Shown: positions 35,201 to 44,523, counted from the stretch's first letter. The stretch: 64,000 bases of DNA from Thalassomonas viridans (GCF_000948985.2 NZ_CP059734.1:62001-126000); one strand, 5' to 3'. Numbers and translations are program-made. The notes: generated by a model from the sequence alone, not told the origin.

Positions 35201-38200
35201 GGAAAAATTCAGGTCACCGAGCAAGGCGGGGTAAACTATCAAATCCCCTTTACCCTGCCTGTCGGTATTGGCGGCTATAGCCCTGAAGCCGGGCTGGTTT
35301 ATTCGAGCCTGTCCACCACGCTCCAGAACGTCGCCGGTTTGGGCTGGTCGCTTGACGCCGTCCAGGCCATCAGCCGCTGCCAGAAAACCCTGGACGAGGA
35401 AGGGCTTTACCGGCAGGTGCTGTTTAACAACGAAGACGCCCTGTGCTACCAGGGAGAAAAACTACGCCTGGTATCCGGCAATAATCTGAAAAGCGGCGCT
35501 GAGTATCGGCCGGATTCAACCCCGGAGATTCAGGTGATACAAACGGGCGAAGGCGCGGCTGCCAGCTTTGCGCTTTACCGGCCCTCGGGGGAAGTGATCC
35601 GTTTCGGCACCGCCGATAACAGCCGCCGTTATGACGATAACAGCGGTGAGATCTATATCTGGCGACAGGCATCGAAACAAAACACCTTTGCACAACAGAT
35701 TAACTATACCTATATGCACGGCGATCAGGATGAAGGGAACCTGGCTACCATCACCTATGCAGGCAATACTATCGCCTTTGACTATGAAACCCGGGAAGAT
35801 GCCTCCACATTGTACGATCTGGGCAATGTCACCCAGGTGAGCAAACGCCTGTCTGCGGTGACGGTTACCAACCATAACAACCAGCTGGTGCGCAGTTACC
35901 ACCTTAAATACCGCTACAGCGCCTTTAGCGAGCGCAGCCTGTTAACCTCAGTAACGTTATGCGACGGCAGTTTGTCGGGGGTTTGCGGTTTGCCGACGGT
36001 ATTTGACTATGCCGACGAGGCCCTGCACGGCCTGCAAAGCACAGATACCGTGCTCGATCTCGACAGTTACAGCGACGTTGACAGCAGCAGCGATTGCGAC
36101 GATACCCCCTCCGGCCATTGCGGCATTTATTCGTTAAGGGTTGAAGACATCGACAATAACGGCAAGCCCGAGCTGCTGGTGGCGACACGGGACGGCCAGC
36201 AAGGCAAGGTGCTGGTGTTTGAATATGAAAACGGCGGTTTTACCTTTAACAACGAGTTAACCGCAACCGGCCTAACGCTTAGCCGGGACTATGCAAACAG
36301 CTCAGTCGCTTATTATTTTGACTGGAACGTTATCGATAAAAACGGCGACGGCCAGTATCAGATCACCGGCAGGGATGAGGTGTATTTTGACTGGAATGGC
36401 GATGGCGTCGACGACCCCTCGCCGGGCATGACAGATAATGTTTACCGTTATCAGGACACCTACAGCTACCCCTACAACGAGTATGTTGAGTATGAGCTTA
36501 GCGCCTATGGCTATCAGCTGAGGGACTTTCCCTTTGACTATAACGGCGACGGCCTGATTGACCGCCTGGTGCCTTTTGTCCGCGAAATTGAACGCGTGGA
36601 AACCGATGACGGTTTTATCGATCCCGTGGTCACTTACGGCGGCACTTACTGGCTGCTGGAAATAAACCGTACCGAGGGAGATGCCTATCAAGGCGAAGTA
36701 CTTTTTATGCCTGAAGATCTCGGCAGTTGCGGTAATTCAACCAATAGTCCCAGCTGCATCCCCGAGGTAAAACTGGATGAGATTGAACAAGGGCTATGGG
36801 ACGCCAGGTTTACCCGCAAGCTCAGCGGCGATTTAAACGGCGACGGCATTACCGACTTCCATCACACGTTTGCGGCACCGGCCCTGAAAAACGGCCGTGA
36901 CTTTACCTCGAAATATCATGACTACCAGGGCACAACCGATATATCCCCCCATGGCCGTTTTTTCGGGCTTGCCGATATTAACGGCGACGGCAAAGACGAC
37001 CTTGTTTATGCCGATGAAGACGAAGGCCGGGTGTATTGGCGGCAGTCGTTGTCAGACGGTAATACTGCCCCGAAACTCTTGACGAATATCGGCGCCTGGG
37101 GAGATATCGCCGAAACCGCCCAATATGCCTGGGCCGACCTGGACGGCGACGACCAGCCGGAGCTGCTGTACTTTGATTTGCAGGCGCAGCAGGTACGCAT
37201 CCGTTTCGATAAAAACACCGACAATAAAGTGCTGGACAGGCTTACCTCGGTCAGCACAGGTTTAGGTAAAAACTACGCCCTGACATACAAACGCCTGACC
37301 GACAGCAGCGTTTATCAGGCAGACGCAGATGCCGCAGGCATAGACTGGGGGCCGGGTAAAGTGCGGGATATCACCACCACCATGGCGGTAGTGGCAGAGC
37401 TCAGCGAAACCCAAACCGTCACCGAAGCCGGCAATACCCTCAGCGACAGCACCCGTTATTTTTACCGGGGGCTGAAAACCCAGGCCGGCGGCAAAGGCAG
37501 CCTGGGTTTTGCCAAAGTCACCTCAACCCGCACAAGCGATTTGCACACCAGCGTCAGCTACTTTAAGCAGCAGCCCCCTTACGACGGCCAGCGTTATAAG
37601 CAGGAAGTTTACCTGGACCAGGTGTTGCTCAGCCGCCATGAGGTTACCCAGTGGTGGGATTTAAGCGTCAATAACGGCCTGAGCCGCTTCGTTGCCCCCA
37701 AACAGGTGGTGGACAAGGAATACTTTGTCAATGCCGACAATGGCGTGGTAGGCAGCAGCGTACAGGCCAAACAAAGCACACTGACCACAAACTTTAGCCT
37801 CAGCAGCGGTTATCCGCTGAAAAACAGCGAGACCCTGGTTGAAGCAGACCTGTTAACGGCGCAGAGCAAAACCCGACAAACCGACTGGCTGTATGAAGAC
37901 GAAGACACCGACCGCTGGCTGATACAAAGACCCACCAAAACCACGGTAACCTATTCACGCAGCAACGCCGCGGAGAAAGAGCAGGTAACGGCCACGGCCT
38001 ATAAAACAGGGCACGGCGTACCGGCGTCGGTTATCCGCGCGCCGGACTCGGGCGACAGCAGGCTCTACCTGAAAACGGCCTACCGCTATGACGCCAAAGG
38101 CAACCTGATAGAGACCAGCCAATGCTCGCTGTATTACGCCCCTATGTGCGAGGCAGGCGGTTTTCCCGACCCTGCGGATGACGCCGACAAAGTCTTCCGC

Positions 38201-41200
38201 CGCCAGAGCCGAAGCTATGACAGCAGCGGCCGTTATCTGACGACGGTCGGCAATGCGCTCTTTACCGAGCAGTCGCTGCATCACTACAACAAATTCGGCC
38301 AGCCGCAAGAGATACGCCACAACCCCTATGACAACCGGTTGGGGCAAAGGGAATACCACAGCTATAACCGCCTGGGCGGGCGCTATTTCAGCTACACCAA
38401 CGACGGCAGCAGCAGCGAAGAGATTGTCAGCCGGTGCCTGGGCAACAGCAACTGCCCCGCCAATGCCGTGCTGGCGGTGAAAACCCAGACTAACGCCGGG
38501 GCCGACGAAATACGCTACCTGGACTTTGCCGGCCGGGTGGTGCGCGAGGCCAAACAACTGCTGCAGGGCAACTGGCGTTATATCGACACCCATTATGATA
38601 TTTACGGCCGGGTTATCAGCCAGTCTCAGCCCTATTCAAGCGGCGGGACACGTTATAGTGATACCACCCGCTACGACGCCGCCGGAAACAAATACCAGGT
38701 GAATTCGGCCTCGGGGCTGACCACCACCTTCAGCTACCTGGGCGGCGTAGTCAGCCAGGCGGTCAGCGGCAGTTACAGCGACGAGGGCGGCAGCGTCGCC
38801 ATCAACCGCACCCGCAGCATCACCTACAACGGCTTTAACGAAACCGTGCTATCAGAAGACGAGCTGGGCAACAGCACCCGCTTTGTCTATAACGCCCTGG
38901 GGCTGGCGACAACCGTGACCGGCGCCGACAACGTCAGCACAACCTTAAACTATGACGCCTACGGCCGCCGCACCGGCATGGATGACAGCGACAAAGGCGT
39001 GCTGGCATTCGGCTTTAATGCCCTGGGAGAAGCCGTGAGCCGCACCACGGCGGACAATGTCAGCAAAACCCGCTATCGCAACGCCGCCGGCCAGGTGATA
39101 AAAGTGAATATCAAGCAAGGCAGCACCAGCGAATGGGACACCTTCGACTATCAAAACAGCCCCTTTATTCACAGCGAAAGCAGCGCCGGCGCTACCATCA
39201 CGTACTTGTACGACGACTACCACAGGGTCAGCGGCAAGCTTTACGACTTTGACGATAAAAGCTGGGCGCAGAGCCTGTATTACGACCAGCACGGCCGCCT
39301 GTTCCGGGATTACGACATCAGCGGCGAAGGGCGCGGCCTGCAGTACCAGTACCAAAACGGCATCCCCGACCGCACCTTTGAAATCAGCACCGGCCGGGCC
39401 TACTACCGCGCCACCGCCATGGACGGACGCGGCAATATTACCGGCTATACCCTGGGCGAGGGCATCCATGTCAATAAAAGCTATGACCAGGTTACCGGCT
39501 ACCTGCGCCAGCTCTATACCGGCGTCGGGGCCATACAGCAGCAACACTACCGCTACGACCCGCTGGGCAACCTGCGCTACCGCAGCGACAGCAACGGCCA
39601 GACGGCGCTGGCGGAGCGGTTTGCCTATGACGACCTGAACCGCCTGACCCGGGTATACCTCAACGGCAACCTGAGCCTGAGCCTGAGTTACGACGCTGGC
39701 GGCAATATCACCGGCAAGTCGGATGTTGCCGGCGGCGCAGCCTACCACTACGGCACGCAGCCAACCCAGTGCAGCCGCGCCGCAGGCGCCCATGCCTTAA
39801 CCGCAATCGGCAGCGAGCGCCAGTACTGCTACGATGCCCGCGGCAACCAGACCCGGGCATACCATCACGGCGCTTTTTACCGGGAAGTGAGCTACGCCCT
39901 GTTCGACAAACCGTTAACCATCGCCTCCGCCCACGGCCAAAGCCATTTTGCCTACGACGCCAACAAGCAAACCTACAAACGGGTAGATGCGACCGGCGGC
40001 AACAGCAAAACCACCTATTATGTCGGCGGCCACGAGGTGATATACCAGGGCGACGGCAGCCGTGAAATCAAGCGCTATATCGACGGCATTGCCATTGATA
40101 CCGTCAAAGACAGCGGCGAAAGCACCCTCACCTATGTGTTTACCGACCACCTCGGCTCGGGCAGTGTTTTTACCGACGCCACCGGCAATGTCCTGCACCG
40201 CAACAGTTTCGATGCCTTCGGCAAACGGCGCAACCCGCTGACCTGGGCCGGATACGAGTCCCCCTTTAGCGAGCTGCCGGGCCTGGCAGAGTTGCTGCAC
40301 CTGACCCAGAAAGGCTTTACCGGCCATCAGCAGGTTGACCACGCCAGCGTTGTCCACATGGGCGGGCGCATCTACGACCCGGCGCTGGGCCGCTTTATGC
40401 AGGCCGACCCCGTGGTGCAGGATGCCCGCGACGCCCAGTCGCTGAACCGCTACAGCTATGTGTACAACAACCCGCTAAGCTATACCGACCCGACCGGCTA
40501 CCAGTGTTTTAGAACAATGAGGGCCGGGCCGCCGATATGCAGCGCGGGACTGGATAAGAACGCCAAGCCCTGGGGCAAAGGCAGCAATGCAGGCAAGCGC
40601 GCAACCCGGGGCAAAACCGCCAGATTGCAGGTGAACGGGGCGAACCGCAGTGCCAAGCTGAAAAATGCCGCCGGGAAGGCCAACGGACATAGCCAAAACA
40701 ACTCGCCGCTGATCACCGGCGAGATAGAGCCGATTGAAGGGCGCCCTGCCTGGGGCTATTTGAAATCGCTCATAAACGCTGCAACCGCCAACATACTTTA
40801 TGGCGATAACAGTTCCGTACCGGCATTAAATGCAGGCCCCGTAGACAGGGCCGATATGGACGCCTACCGGGCACAGGCCGGCTGGGAGCAATATGCGACT
40901 ATGCTTGTTCCGGGGAATGCTGGTAGTATTGTAAAATCTATTACAAAAACTGAAATCAAGTTTATAAATGGAAGGAAGCCAATTAATAGCAAGTTCGCAG
41001 GAAAGGACCATCCTTCAGGTGTAAAATTTAATGCAAATGGATTTCCAGACTTCTCGTCTTTTGCTAAGGCAGAAGTTAAATTAAATGGTCTCACGGGTAA
41101 CTATGCGAAAGATTCTGCAATGGCAAACAAGGCTGTTGGGTTAAAATCAACACCAACTAAATATGTGTGGCATCATGTAGAAGATGCTAAAACAATGCAG

Positions 41201-41269
41201 CTAATTCCTAAAAAAATTCATAATACTGTGAGGCATACTGGCGGGGCTGCTATATTACGGAATCAATAA
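32249..41269 (+). CDS. Giant secreted SpvB/Rhs polymorphic toxin with WHH nuclease tip
   Basis: The 3006-residue protein begins with a Sec signal (LLITIILCLVCFQAGGTA). Residues about 30-290 hold FG-GAP/VCBS-type calcium repeats (DMNGDGKVDLLM, DFNGDGSSDVLLVF, DYNHDGKDDIFA). A fibronectin-like part follows, then three near-identical Ig-like repeats (about 579-855, each with VEFKLDSGSWQ-like text), a He_PIG/cadherin-like domain (about 861-950), an SpvB domain from about 984, many YD repeats and the Rhs core ending [20 protein letters not shown] near 2745. After a linker, residues from 2897 form the variable tip with YVWHHVEDAKTMQLIPKKIH, the WHH type of HNH/Endo VII nuclease. It lacks PAAR or VgrG parts, so delivery by type VI secretion is not indicated. 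The tip is AT-richer than the core. Confidence 0.93.
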   Translation: MRQLLITIILCLVCFQAGGTAVRESFTWQGQDYHPHYLDMNGDGKVDLLMQPFADNQPGWLLAGELTPDGIHYQSANPVALPRLINQLPWAVPEAQIAVADFNGDGSSDVLLVFAKARQALAYLGTAKGIDFTRTPDHRYGPETFPWLHGQAEADFYPGDFNGDNRHGLLVLSPGKGGHYLLHSDDSGRLTVAKHIAGNVRWGKNRSEKLLVSDYNHDGKDDIFAQAKQKNRAHYLVLADKQGQLSAGQAFPQQLQGKDWNSDDFTLWVSDANGDRHVDLVRLNNMPGGVDERGEIAVSSLLEDVDDVVDVCDQHFITAGGEQGMTCAPWQDSGTNESDELSVAAVPLAIAAVDSPLPCGGEVPNAAQNPTQTTLATLIECEPPPTPTSAPIVIGGNYHIMGSRVTIRFPSISSQRYYEVYTSTSNSGYSRAGIGFYGEYVDITLRNSPGYVYIKFKACNNYGCSGLSPWQRVKTYTTPDKAYPQASPATIGKGQTSTITWPNPGQIIYRGTHYERKYTSPSGATTAQPNISHTSGNTQTSYVTPALSVVGSYTFYVRACNPGLPCGSWGSTKVTVVNKKPVITSASPSNNTRYLTSQSVTASANASDSDGNITRVEFKLDSGSWQADTSSPYSKSFGTLSLGSHTLYYRAKDDNGDYSPTVSRSINVINSKPVVTPLTPSNSASYLSSQSVSASASASDSDGTIAQVEFKLDSGSWQVDTTSPYGKNFGPLSAGSHRIYYRAKDNRGDYSASTPYRDITVTAPNQKPVVSPQLPLNNAAYTTDQAVSAAATAGDSDGSVAQVEFKLDTGSWQVDATSPYSKSFGALSAGAHTIYYRAKDNRGSYSTTHSRNINVALPGNTPPVIGGTPASTAIAGQAYRFTPTASDGDNDPLTFSVSNKPAWLGFDTATGTLSGTPATDDAGTYSNIVISVSDGTANVSLTAFNITVNANAGKAEDFITQIPDVADITVPEEDIEATSLTLLPGKIQVTEQGGVNYQIPFTLPVGIGGYSPEAGLVYSSLSTTLQNVAGLGWSLDAVQAISRCQKTLDEEGLYRQVLFNNEDALCYQGEKLRLVSGNNLKSGAEYRPDSTPEIQVIQTGEGAAASFALYRPSGEVIRFGTADNSRRYDDNSGEIYIWRQASKQNTFAQQINYTYMHGDQDEGNLATITYAGNTIAFDYETREDASTLYDLGNVTQVSKRLSAVTVTNHNNQLVRSYHLKYRYSAFSERSLLTSVTLCDGSLSGVCGLPTVFDYADEALHGLQSTDTVLDLDSYSDVDSSSDCDDTPSGHCGIYSLRVEDIDNNGKPELLVATRDGQQGKVLVFEYENGGFTFNNELTATGLTLSRDYANSSVAYYFDWNVIDKNGDGQYQITGRDEVYFDWNGDGVDDPSPGMTDNVYRYQDTYSYPYNEYVEYELSAYGYQLRDFPFDYNGDGLIDRLVPFVREIERVETDDGFIDPVVTYGGTYWLLEINRTEGDAYQGEVLFMPEDLGSCGNSTNSPSCIPEVKLDEIEQGLWDARFTRKLSGDLNGDGITDFHHTFAAPALKNGRDFTSKYHDYQGTTDISPHGRFFGLADINGDGKDDLVYADEDEGRVYWRQSLSDGNTAPKLLTNIGAWGDIAETAQYAWADLDGDDQPELLYFDLQAQQVRIRFDKNTDNKVLDRLTSVSTGLGKNYALTYKRLTDSSVYQADADAAGIDWGPGKVRDITTTMAVVAELSETQTVTEAGNTLSDSTRYFYRGLKTQAGGKGSLGFAKVTSTRTSDLHTSVSYFKQQPPYDGQRYKQEVYLDQVLLSRHEVTQWWDLSVNNGLSRFVAPKQVVDKEYFVNADNGVVGSSVQAKQSTLTTNFSLSSGYPLKNSETLVEADLLTAQSKTRQTDWLYEDEDTDRWLIQRPTKTTVTYSRSNAAEKEQVTATAYKTGHGVPASVIRAPDSGDSRLYLKTAYRYDAKGNLIETSQCSLYYAPMCEAGGFPDPADDADKVFRRQSRSYDSSGRYLTTVGNALFTEQSLHHYNKFGQPQEIRHNPYDNRLGQREYHSYNRLGGRYFSYTNDGSSSEEIVSRCLGNSNCPANAVLAVKTQTNAGADEIRYLDFAGRVVREAKQLLQGNWRYIDTHYDIYGRVISQSQPYSSGGTRYSDTTRYDAAGNKYQVNSASGLTTTFSYLGGVVSQAVSGSYSDEGGSVAINRTRSITYNGFNETVLSEDELGNSTRFVYNALGLATTVTGADNVSTTLNYDAYGRRTGMDDSDKGVLAFGFNALGEAVSRTTADNVSKTRYRNAAGQVIKVNIKQGSTSEWDTFDYQNSPFIHSESSAGATITYLYDDYHRVSGKLYDFDDKSWAQSLYYDQHGRLFRDYDISGEGRGLQYQYQNGIPDRTFEISTGRAYYRATAMDGRGNITGYTLGEGIHVNKSYDQVTGYLRQLYTGVGAIQQQHYRYDPLGNLRYRSDSNGQTALAERFAYDDLNRLTRVYLNGNLSLSLSYDAGGNITGKSDVAGGAAYHYGTQPTQCSRAAGAHALTAIGSERQYCYDARGNQTRAYHHGAFYREVSYALFDKPLTIASAHGQSHFAYDANKQTYKRVDATGGNSKTTYYVGGHEVIYQGDGSREIKRYIDGIAIDTVKDSGESTLTYVFTDHLGSGSVFTDATGNVLHRNSFDAFGKRRNPLTWAGYESPFSELPGLAELLHLTQKGFTGHQQVDHASVVHMGGRIYDPALGRFMQADPVVQDARDAQSLNRYSYVYNNPLSYTDPTGYQCFRTMRAGPPICSAGLDKNAKPWGKGSNAGKRATRGKTARLQVNGANRSAKLKNAAGKANGHSQNNSPLITGEIEPIEGRPAWGYLKSLINAATANILYGDNSSVPALNAGPVDRADMDAYRAQAGWEQYATMLVPGNAGSIVKSITKTEIKFINGRKPINSKFAGKDHPSGVKFNANGFPDFSSFAKAEVKLNGLTGNYAKDSAMANKAVGLKSTPTKYVWHHVEDAKTMQLIPKKIHNTVRHTGGAAILRNQ
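40367..40936 (+). repeat. 570-bp direct repeat, copy 1 (Rhs core end and linker)
   Basis: This segment of the giant gene, from [15 protein letters not shown] through NAGSIVK, recurs at 43177-43746 with the same length and only scattered substitutions. Its 3' end is exactly where the toxin tip changes, so it is the conserved arm across which tips can be exchanged. Confidence 0.93.
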
Positions 41270-41284
41270 TATTGGATAATATTT

Positions 41285-41752
41285 ATGAATGTTAAATTAC
41301 AGAAAATAAAAAAACTATCTGACGCTGATATTACTTTATTTGAAAAAAAGATTGGTTTTGAACTTCCGTTTAGTTTTAGAAACTTTCTTTTGAAATTTAA
41401 TGGCGCTGAACCTGAGACAAATATTTTTAATATTGAGTCAGCGAATGATTCGGGTGTTAATGGATTTATTCCATTGAATGAAATTTTAAAAGAAGCAAAA
41501 AATTTAGACTGCATCGATAAAACTATTTTACCGATCGCTTGGGCTGAGGGGGGAAATTATGTTGTTTTGGATACCCGTGACGGTATTGTTTATTTTTGGG
41601 ATCATGAAGTACCAAGTGAAGAACATAAACTGGCTAATGACATAGATTTATTTTTAAATAATCTGAAACCATTTGATCCTGAATCGATAGAGTTAAAAGA
41701 GGGGCAAGTAGAGAGTGCTTGGATAGATCCTAATTTTTTAAAGAATCTTTAA
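41285..41752 (+). CDS. SUKH (SMI1/KNR4) immunity protein for the WHH tip
   Basis: The 155-residue acidic protein has the SUKH pattern: IKKLSDADITLFEKKIGFEL, PFSFRNFLLKFNGAEPETN, LPIAWAEGGNYVVLDTRDG and IVYFWDHE. SUKH proteins neutralise nuclease toxins of contact-dependent and Rhs systems by direct binding. It begins 16 bp after the stop of the giant toxin gene, so it is the cognate antidote of the WHH nuclease. GC is low. Confidence 0.9.
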   Translation: MNVKLQKIKKLSDADITLFEKKIGFELPFSFRNFLLKFNGAEPETNIFNIESANDSGVNGFIPLNEILKEAKNLDCIDKTILPIAWAEGGNYVVLDTRDGIVYFWDHEVPSEEHKLANDIDLFLNNLKPFDPESIELKEGQVESAWIDPNFLKNL

Positions 41753-41810
41753 TTTATACGTAGCTAATGTTATGAAATTAAAAACCATCAATTGACGCTT
41801 ACCGCAGAGG

Positions 41811-41924
41811 CACAAAAAAGGAGGAACGGAATACAACCTCCTAAATTTGCTTAACTGATCGGTAGTGCCGATTAGTTAAGTGTTAATGCCCTATAGCATG
41901 AGCCTAAAATCCAGTGATCATAAG
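41811..41924 (+). repeat. Hairpin-rich intercassette repeat, copy 1
   Basis: About 114 bp that recurs at 45903-46015 and, shortened, at about 44570-44652. It contains GGAGG/CCTCC, then CTTAACTGATCGG/CCGATTAGTTAAG and the first arm of a terminator. Copies stand after immunity genes, which suggests they spread or recombine as part of the cassettes. Confidence 0.8.
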
Positions 41925-42318
41925 TCACTGGATTTTTTTATTTGGCTTAATGCAAATATATCGAAGCGACTGAGATTGGTTTAGAGCCGGGATTAACAGC
42001 GCAGCCAAGGGAAAAACCCCCGACTCGCAGGTAAACCGGAACAATAAAAGCGCCAAGCTGAAAAACGCCGCCGCCCAGGCAAACGGCATGGAGGAAGGCA
42101 AAGGCTGGGTGGAATACGGCCGGGGTGGCCGGGTCACGGATATCTCTGGCAAGGGCCATGTCACTGAGGTACATTATGCTAGGTGGCATAACGAACCCAG
42201 CGGCCCGCCGCTTGAAATCACCGCCGTGGACGAAGGGATGATTGCGGTTGAAATCCCGAACCCTGCGGGATTGCTGAAAACGGGCGGGAAGTTTTTAGCC
42301 AATAAGGTTATTGGGAAG
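41898..42318 (+). repeat. 421-bp direct repeat, copy 1 (Rhs linker of second type)
   Basis: Recurs at 44626-45046 with equal length and very few changes. It spans a terminator hairpin and a coding part reading SAAKGKTPDSQVNRNNKSAK and then NGMEEGKGWVEYGRGGRVTD, up to LANKVIGK. The two copies diverge sharply afterwards into unrelated toxin tips. Confidence 0.93.
41907..41939 (+). terminator. Terminator after the first immunity gene
   Basis: AAATCCAGTGA (41907-41917) and TCACTGGATTT (41925-41935) form a perfect 11-bp stem with a 7-base loop, followed by more T. It separates the intact toxin/immunity pair from the downstream cassettes. Confidence 0.85.
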
Positions 42319-42627
42319 GCTATAAAAACCAGAAAGAATTTTGCTGGAAAACAAAACCGAAATCAGCGACTAAAAGATTTAGTTAATGATGACAAAGTTT
42401 CATCTGCTGATAGAGGGTGGATTAAACAAGAAATGAATGAAGTTGCCGCCCGCAAAAAAAATCATTTAAGAAATCCTCCCGGAAAAGACCTGGCTCATGA
42501 GAGAGGTAGAGAAAATGCTAAAGGGTATGGTTATGAGCATGCACACCTTCAAAATAGAAAAGATCATAAATCTCAGCATAAGCTTGATAACTGGGGTAAA
42601 AATAACATAGAGAGGCCGATTAAATGA
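42088..42627 (+). CDS. Orphan Rhs C-terminal tip, toxin-8-like
   Basis: The 179-residue frame is the detached end of an Rhs protein. It is open back to 41974, just after a TGA, and has no ribosome site at the ATG, so it may be silent. The first ~75 residues are Rhs linker (VEYGRGGRVTDISGKGHVTE). The toxin part reads RGWIKQEMNEVAARKKNHLR, NPPGKDLAHERGRENAKGYG and LQNRKDHKSQHKLDNWGKNN, which I match to the polymorphic toxin type 8 tip. It overlaps its immunity gene by 4 bp. It may serve as a reserve tip for recombination into the giant gene. Confidence 0.72.
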   Translation: MEEGKGWVEYGRGGRVTDISGKGHVTEVHYARWHNEPSGPPLEITAVDEGMIAVEIPNPAGLLKTGGKFLANKVIGKAIKTRKNFAGKQNRNQRLKDLVNDDKVSSADRGWIKQEMNEVAARKKNHLRNPPGKDLAHERGRENAKGYGYEHAHLQNRKDHKSQHKLDNWGKNNIERPIK

Positions 42628-43010
42628 GTGTTAGTCAAAAACAAATAGATGCAATTCTTAAACTTTCTGCACCTAAAAGATATAGTCATTTTATAAAAAA
42701 AGTAGTGGGATGGAAGCAACTGTGGGCTTTGTACAACGATGGCTGGGCTATGTCGGAATCAGATAAAGGAGAACTCATTTTTCCATTATGGCCTGAAAAA
42801 GAGTATGCCGAATTATGTGTTTCTGGGGAATGGTCGGATTATGTTCCTAAACCCATCGAGTTAGATGATGCTTTAGATAACATGATTCCAATGTTAAAGG
42901 AAAAAGGTATTTTACCGGGTGTTTTCTTTACGATGAAAGATGGCAGCGTTAATGCGTCAATTGATGAGCTTGAATCAGATCTTAGGGAAGAATTATCCAA
43001 GTATGAATAA
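42624..43010 (+). CDS. DUF2750-family immunity protein
   Basis: The 128-residue acidic protein fits DUF2750: RYSHFIKKVVGWKQLWALYN, DGWAMSESDKGELIFPLWPE, KEYAELCVSGEWSDYVPKPI and a C-terminal ELESDLREELSKYE. It starts within the stop of the toxin-8-like tip (ATGA overlap), the layout of a toxin/antidote pair. Keeping an antidote for a displaced tip protects against siblings that still deploy it. Confidence 0.8.
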   Translation: MSVSQKQIDAILKLSAPKRYSHFIKKVVGWKQLWALYNDGWAMSESDKGELIFPLWPEKEYAELCVSGEWSDYVPKPIELDDALDNMIPMLKEKGILPGVFFTMKDGSVNASIDELESDLREELSKYE

Positions 43011-43094
43011 TTAAGACCTCCTAAATGAATTGAAAAATTGATGTATTAGTTAAAACGGATAATAACAGTAAAACTAAAACAATAAATCGAAATA

Positions 43095-43140
43095 TGCCCT
43101 ACTAACACAGTACTTATCACAACGTTAGTAGGGCATTTTT
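43095..43140 (+). terminator. Strong terminator after the DUF2750 gene
   Basis: TGCCCTACTAAC (43095-43106) and GTTAGTAGGGCA (43124-43135) pair over 12 bp with a 17-base loop, followed by TTTTTG. It closes the second cassette. Confidence 0.88.
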
Positions 43141-43176
43141 GTATGATGAATAAAATATAGAATAAGCCTTGCTAAA

Positions 43177-43746
43177 CGCATCTACGACCCGGCGCTGGGC
43201 CGCTTTATGCAGGCCGACCCCGTGGTGCAGGACGCCCGCGACGCCCAGTCGCTGAACCGCTACAGCTATGTGTACAACAACCCGCTGAGCTATACCGACC
43301 CGACCGGCTACCAGTGTTTCAGAACAATGAGGGCCGGATCGCCGATATGCAGCGCGGGACTGGATAAGGACGCCAATCCCTGGGGCAAAGGCAGCAATGC
43401 AGGCAAACGCGCAACCCGGGGCAAAACCGCCAGATTGCAGGTGAACGGGGCGAACCGCAGTGCCAAGCTGAAAAACGCCGCCGGGAAGGCCAACGGACAT
43501 AGCCAAAACAACTCGCCGCTGATCACCGGCGAGATAGAGCCTATTGAAGGGCGCCCTGCCTGGGGCTATTTGAAATCGCTCATAAACGCTGCAACCGCCA
43601 ACATACTTTATGGCGATAACAGTTCCGTACCGGCGTTAAATGCAGACCCCGTAGACAGGGCCGATATGGACGCCTACCGGGCACAGGCCGGCTGGGAGCA
43701 ATATGCGACTATGCTTGTTCCGGGGAATGCTGGTAGTATTGTAAAA
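43177..43746 (+). repeat. 570-bp direct repeat, copy 2 (Rhs core end and linker)
   Basis: Second copy of 40367-40936. The left boundary falls abruptly inside the Rhs core ([10 protein letters not shown]), right after unrelated AT-rich sequence, so the fragment was deposited without the rest of an Rhs gene. The right boundary is the tip junction NAGSIVK. Confidence 0.93.
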
Positions 43747-44073
43747 AACCTTACAAAATATGGGCCGAATGATCCGCCAGTAAGAATTGATGGAAGCTGG
43801 TCAATAAATGATATGAAGCAAGCTTTATTAGGCCATCCACCTAAAGGGATAGGAAAACCAGACTTACATCATGCTGATCAAATGCCTGGCTCGGCTATTC
43901 ATGAAATATTACCGTTGGAACATAGAGGTAATAAGGCATTACATCCAAATAAATTTAATCAAGGTGTGACACCTGAAATGCGAGATGCCGATCGTAAGCT
44001 TCATTGGTGGTATAGAGCTCGTGAGCAAGGCGCAGATAAAGCACTTCCTGATTGGATTTACGATAATAAATAA
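43207..44073 (+). CDS. Orphan Rhs core fragment with LHH nuclease tip
   Basis: The 288-residue frame from an internal Met repeats residues of the giant protein ([20 protein letters not shown] through NAGSIVK) and then changes to a new tip. That tip reads [60 protein letters not shown] and [20 protein letters not shown], the LHH type of HNH/Endo VII nuclease. No start codon with a ribosome site exists; the frame is open from 43150. It is best read as a stored alternative tip with its antidote following at 12 bp. Confidence 0.82.
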   Translation: MQADPVVQDARDAQSLNRYSYVYNNPLSYTDPTGYQCFRTMRAGSPICSAGLDKDANPWGKGSNAGKRATRGKTARLQVNGANRSAKLKNAAGKANGHSQNNSPLITGEIEPIEGRPAWGYLKSLINAATANILYGDNSSVPALNADPVDRADMDAYRAQAGWEQYATMLVPGNAGSIVKNLTKYGPNDPPVRIDGSWSINDMKQALLGHPPKGIGKPDLHHADQMPGSAIHEILPLEHRGNKALHPNKFNQGVTPEMRDADRKLHWWYRAREQGADKALPDWIYDNK

Positions 44074-44085
44074 GGCGATAGCAAT

Positions 44086-44523
44086 ATGAATTTTGATGAG
44101 TTTAAAAAATTAGTTGAAAGAAAGAAAAGTAGGAATCCCATTTGGTTTGCAATGGATGCAGATGAATTACCTAATACATCTCTTATTAGTGAAGTAGAAA
44201 ATAAATTAGGGGCCAAACTTCCGGTAGACTATATTAATTTCATATGTGAGTTTGGTGGTGGTTACTTTGCCTTCTCTAATGTGTTTTCATTAGATGAAAA
44301 CAGTGATTGGAACATTTTAGAACAAAACTATAGCTATGATGCAATACGTAAAGATCATGTATTACTGTCGGAAAACGGAACTGGCGATTTTTATGGATAT
44401 AAGATTGATAACGGGTTGTGTTTACCTAAAATTCGCTTTTTTGATCACGGAATTCAGGAGTGGAGTGATACTGAATTTTCAAATATATTTGAGTACTTAG
44501 CTAAATTTGCTTTGACTAACTAA
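44086..44523 (+). CDS. SUKH (SMI1/KNR4) immunity protein for the LHH tip
   Basis: The 145-residue protein has a SUKH pattern (PNTSLISEVENKLGAKLPVD, YINFICEFGGGYFAFSNVFS, IRKDHVLLSENGTGDFYGYK). It follows the LHH tip by 12 bp. It is a different SUKH lineage from those at 41285 and 45403, as expected if each matches its own nuclease. A repeat-borne terminator lies downstream. Confidence 0.84.
   Translation: MNFDEFKKLVERKKSRNPIWFAMDADELPNTSLISEVENKLGAKLPVDYINFICEFGGGYFAFSNVFSLDENSDWNILEQNYSYDAIRKDHVLLSENGTGDFYGYKIDNGLCLPKIRFFDHGIQEWSDTEFSNIFEYLAKFALTN

Noticed and set aside
37955..38593. Minus-strand frame of 212 codons inside the Rhs gene
   Set aside because: Same explanation: an antisense shadow of a repetitive high-GC coding region.
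38945..39793. Long minus-strand frame of 282 codons inside the giant Rhs gene
   Set aside because: It is antisense to the YD repeats, with Ala/Val-rich text produced by the GC-rich codon pattern of the sense gene. No start signal or family match.
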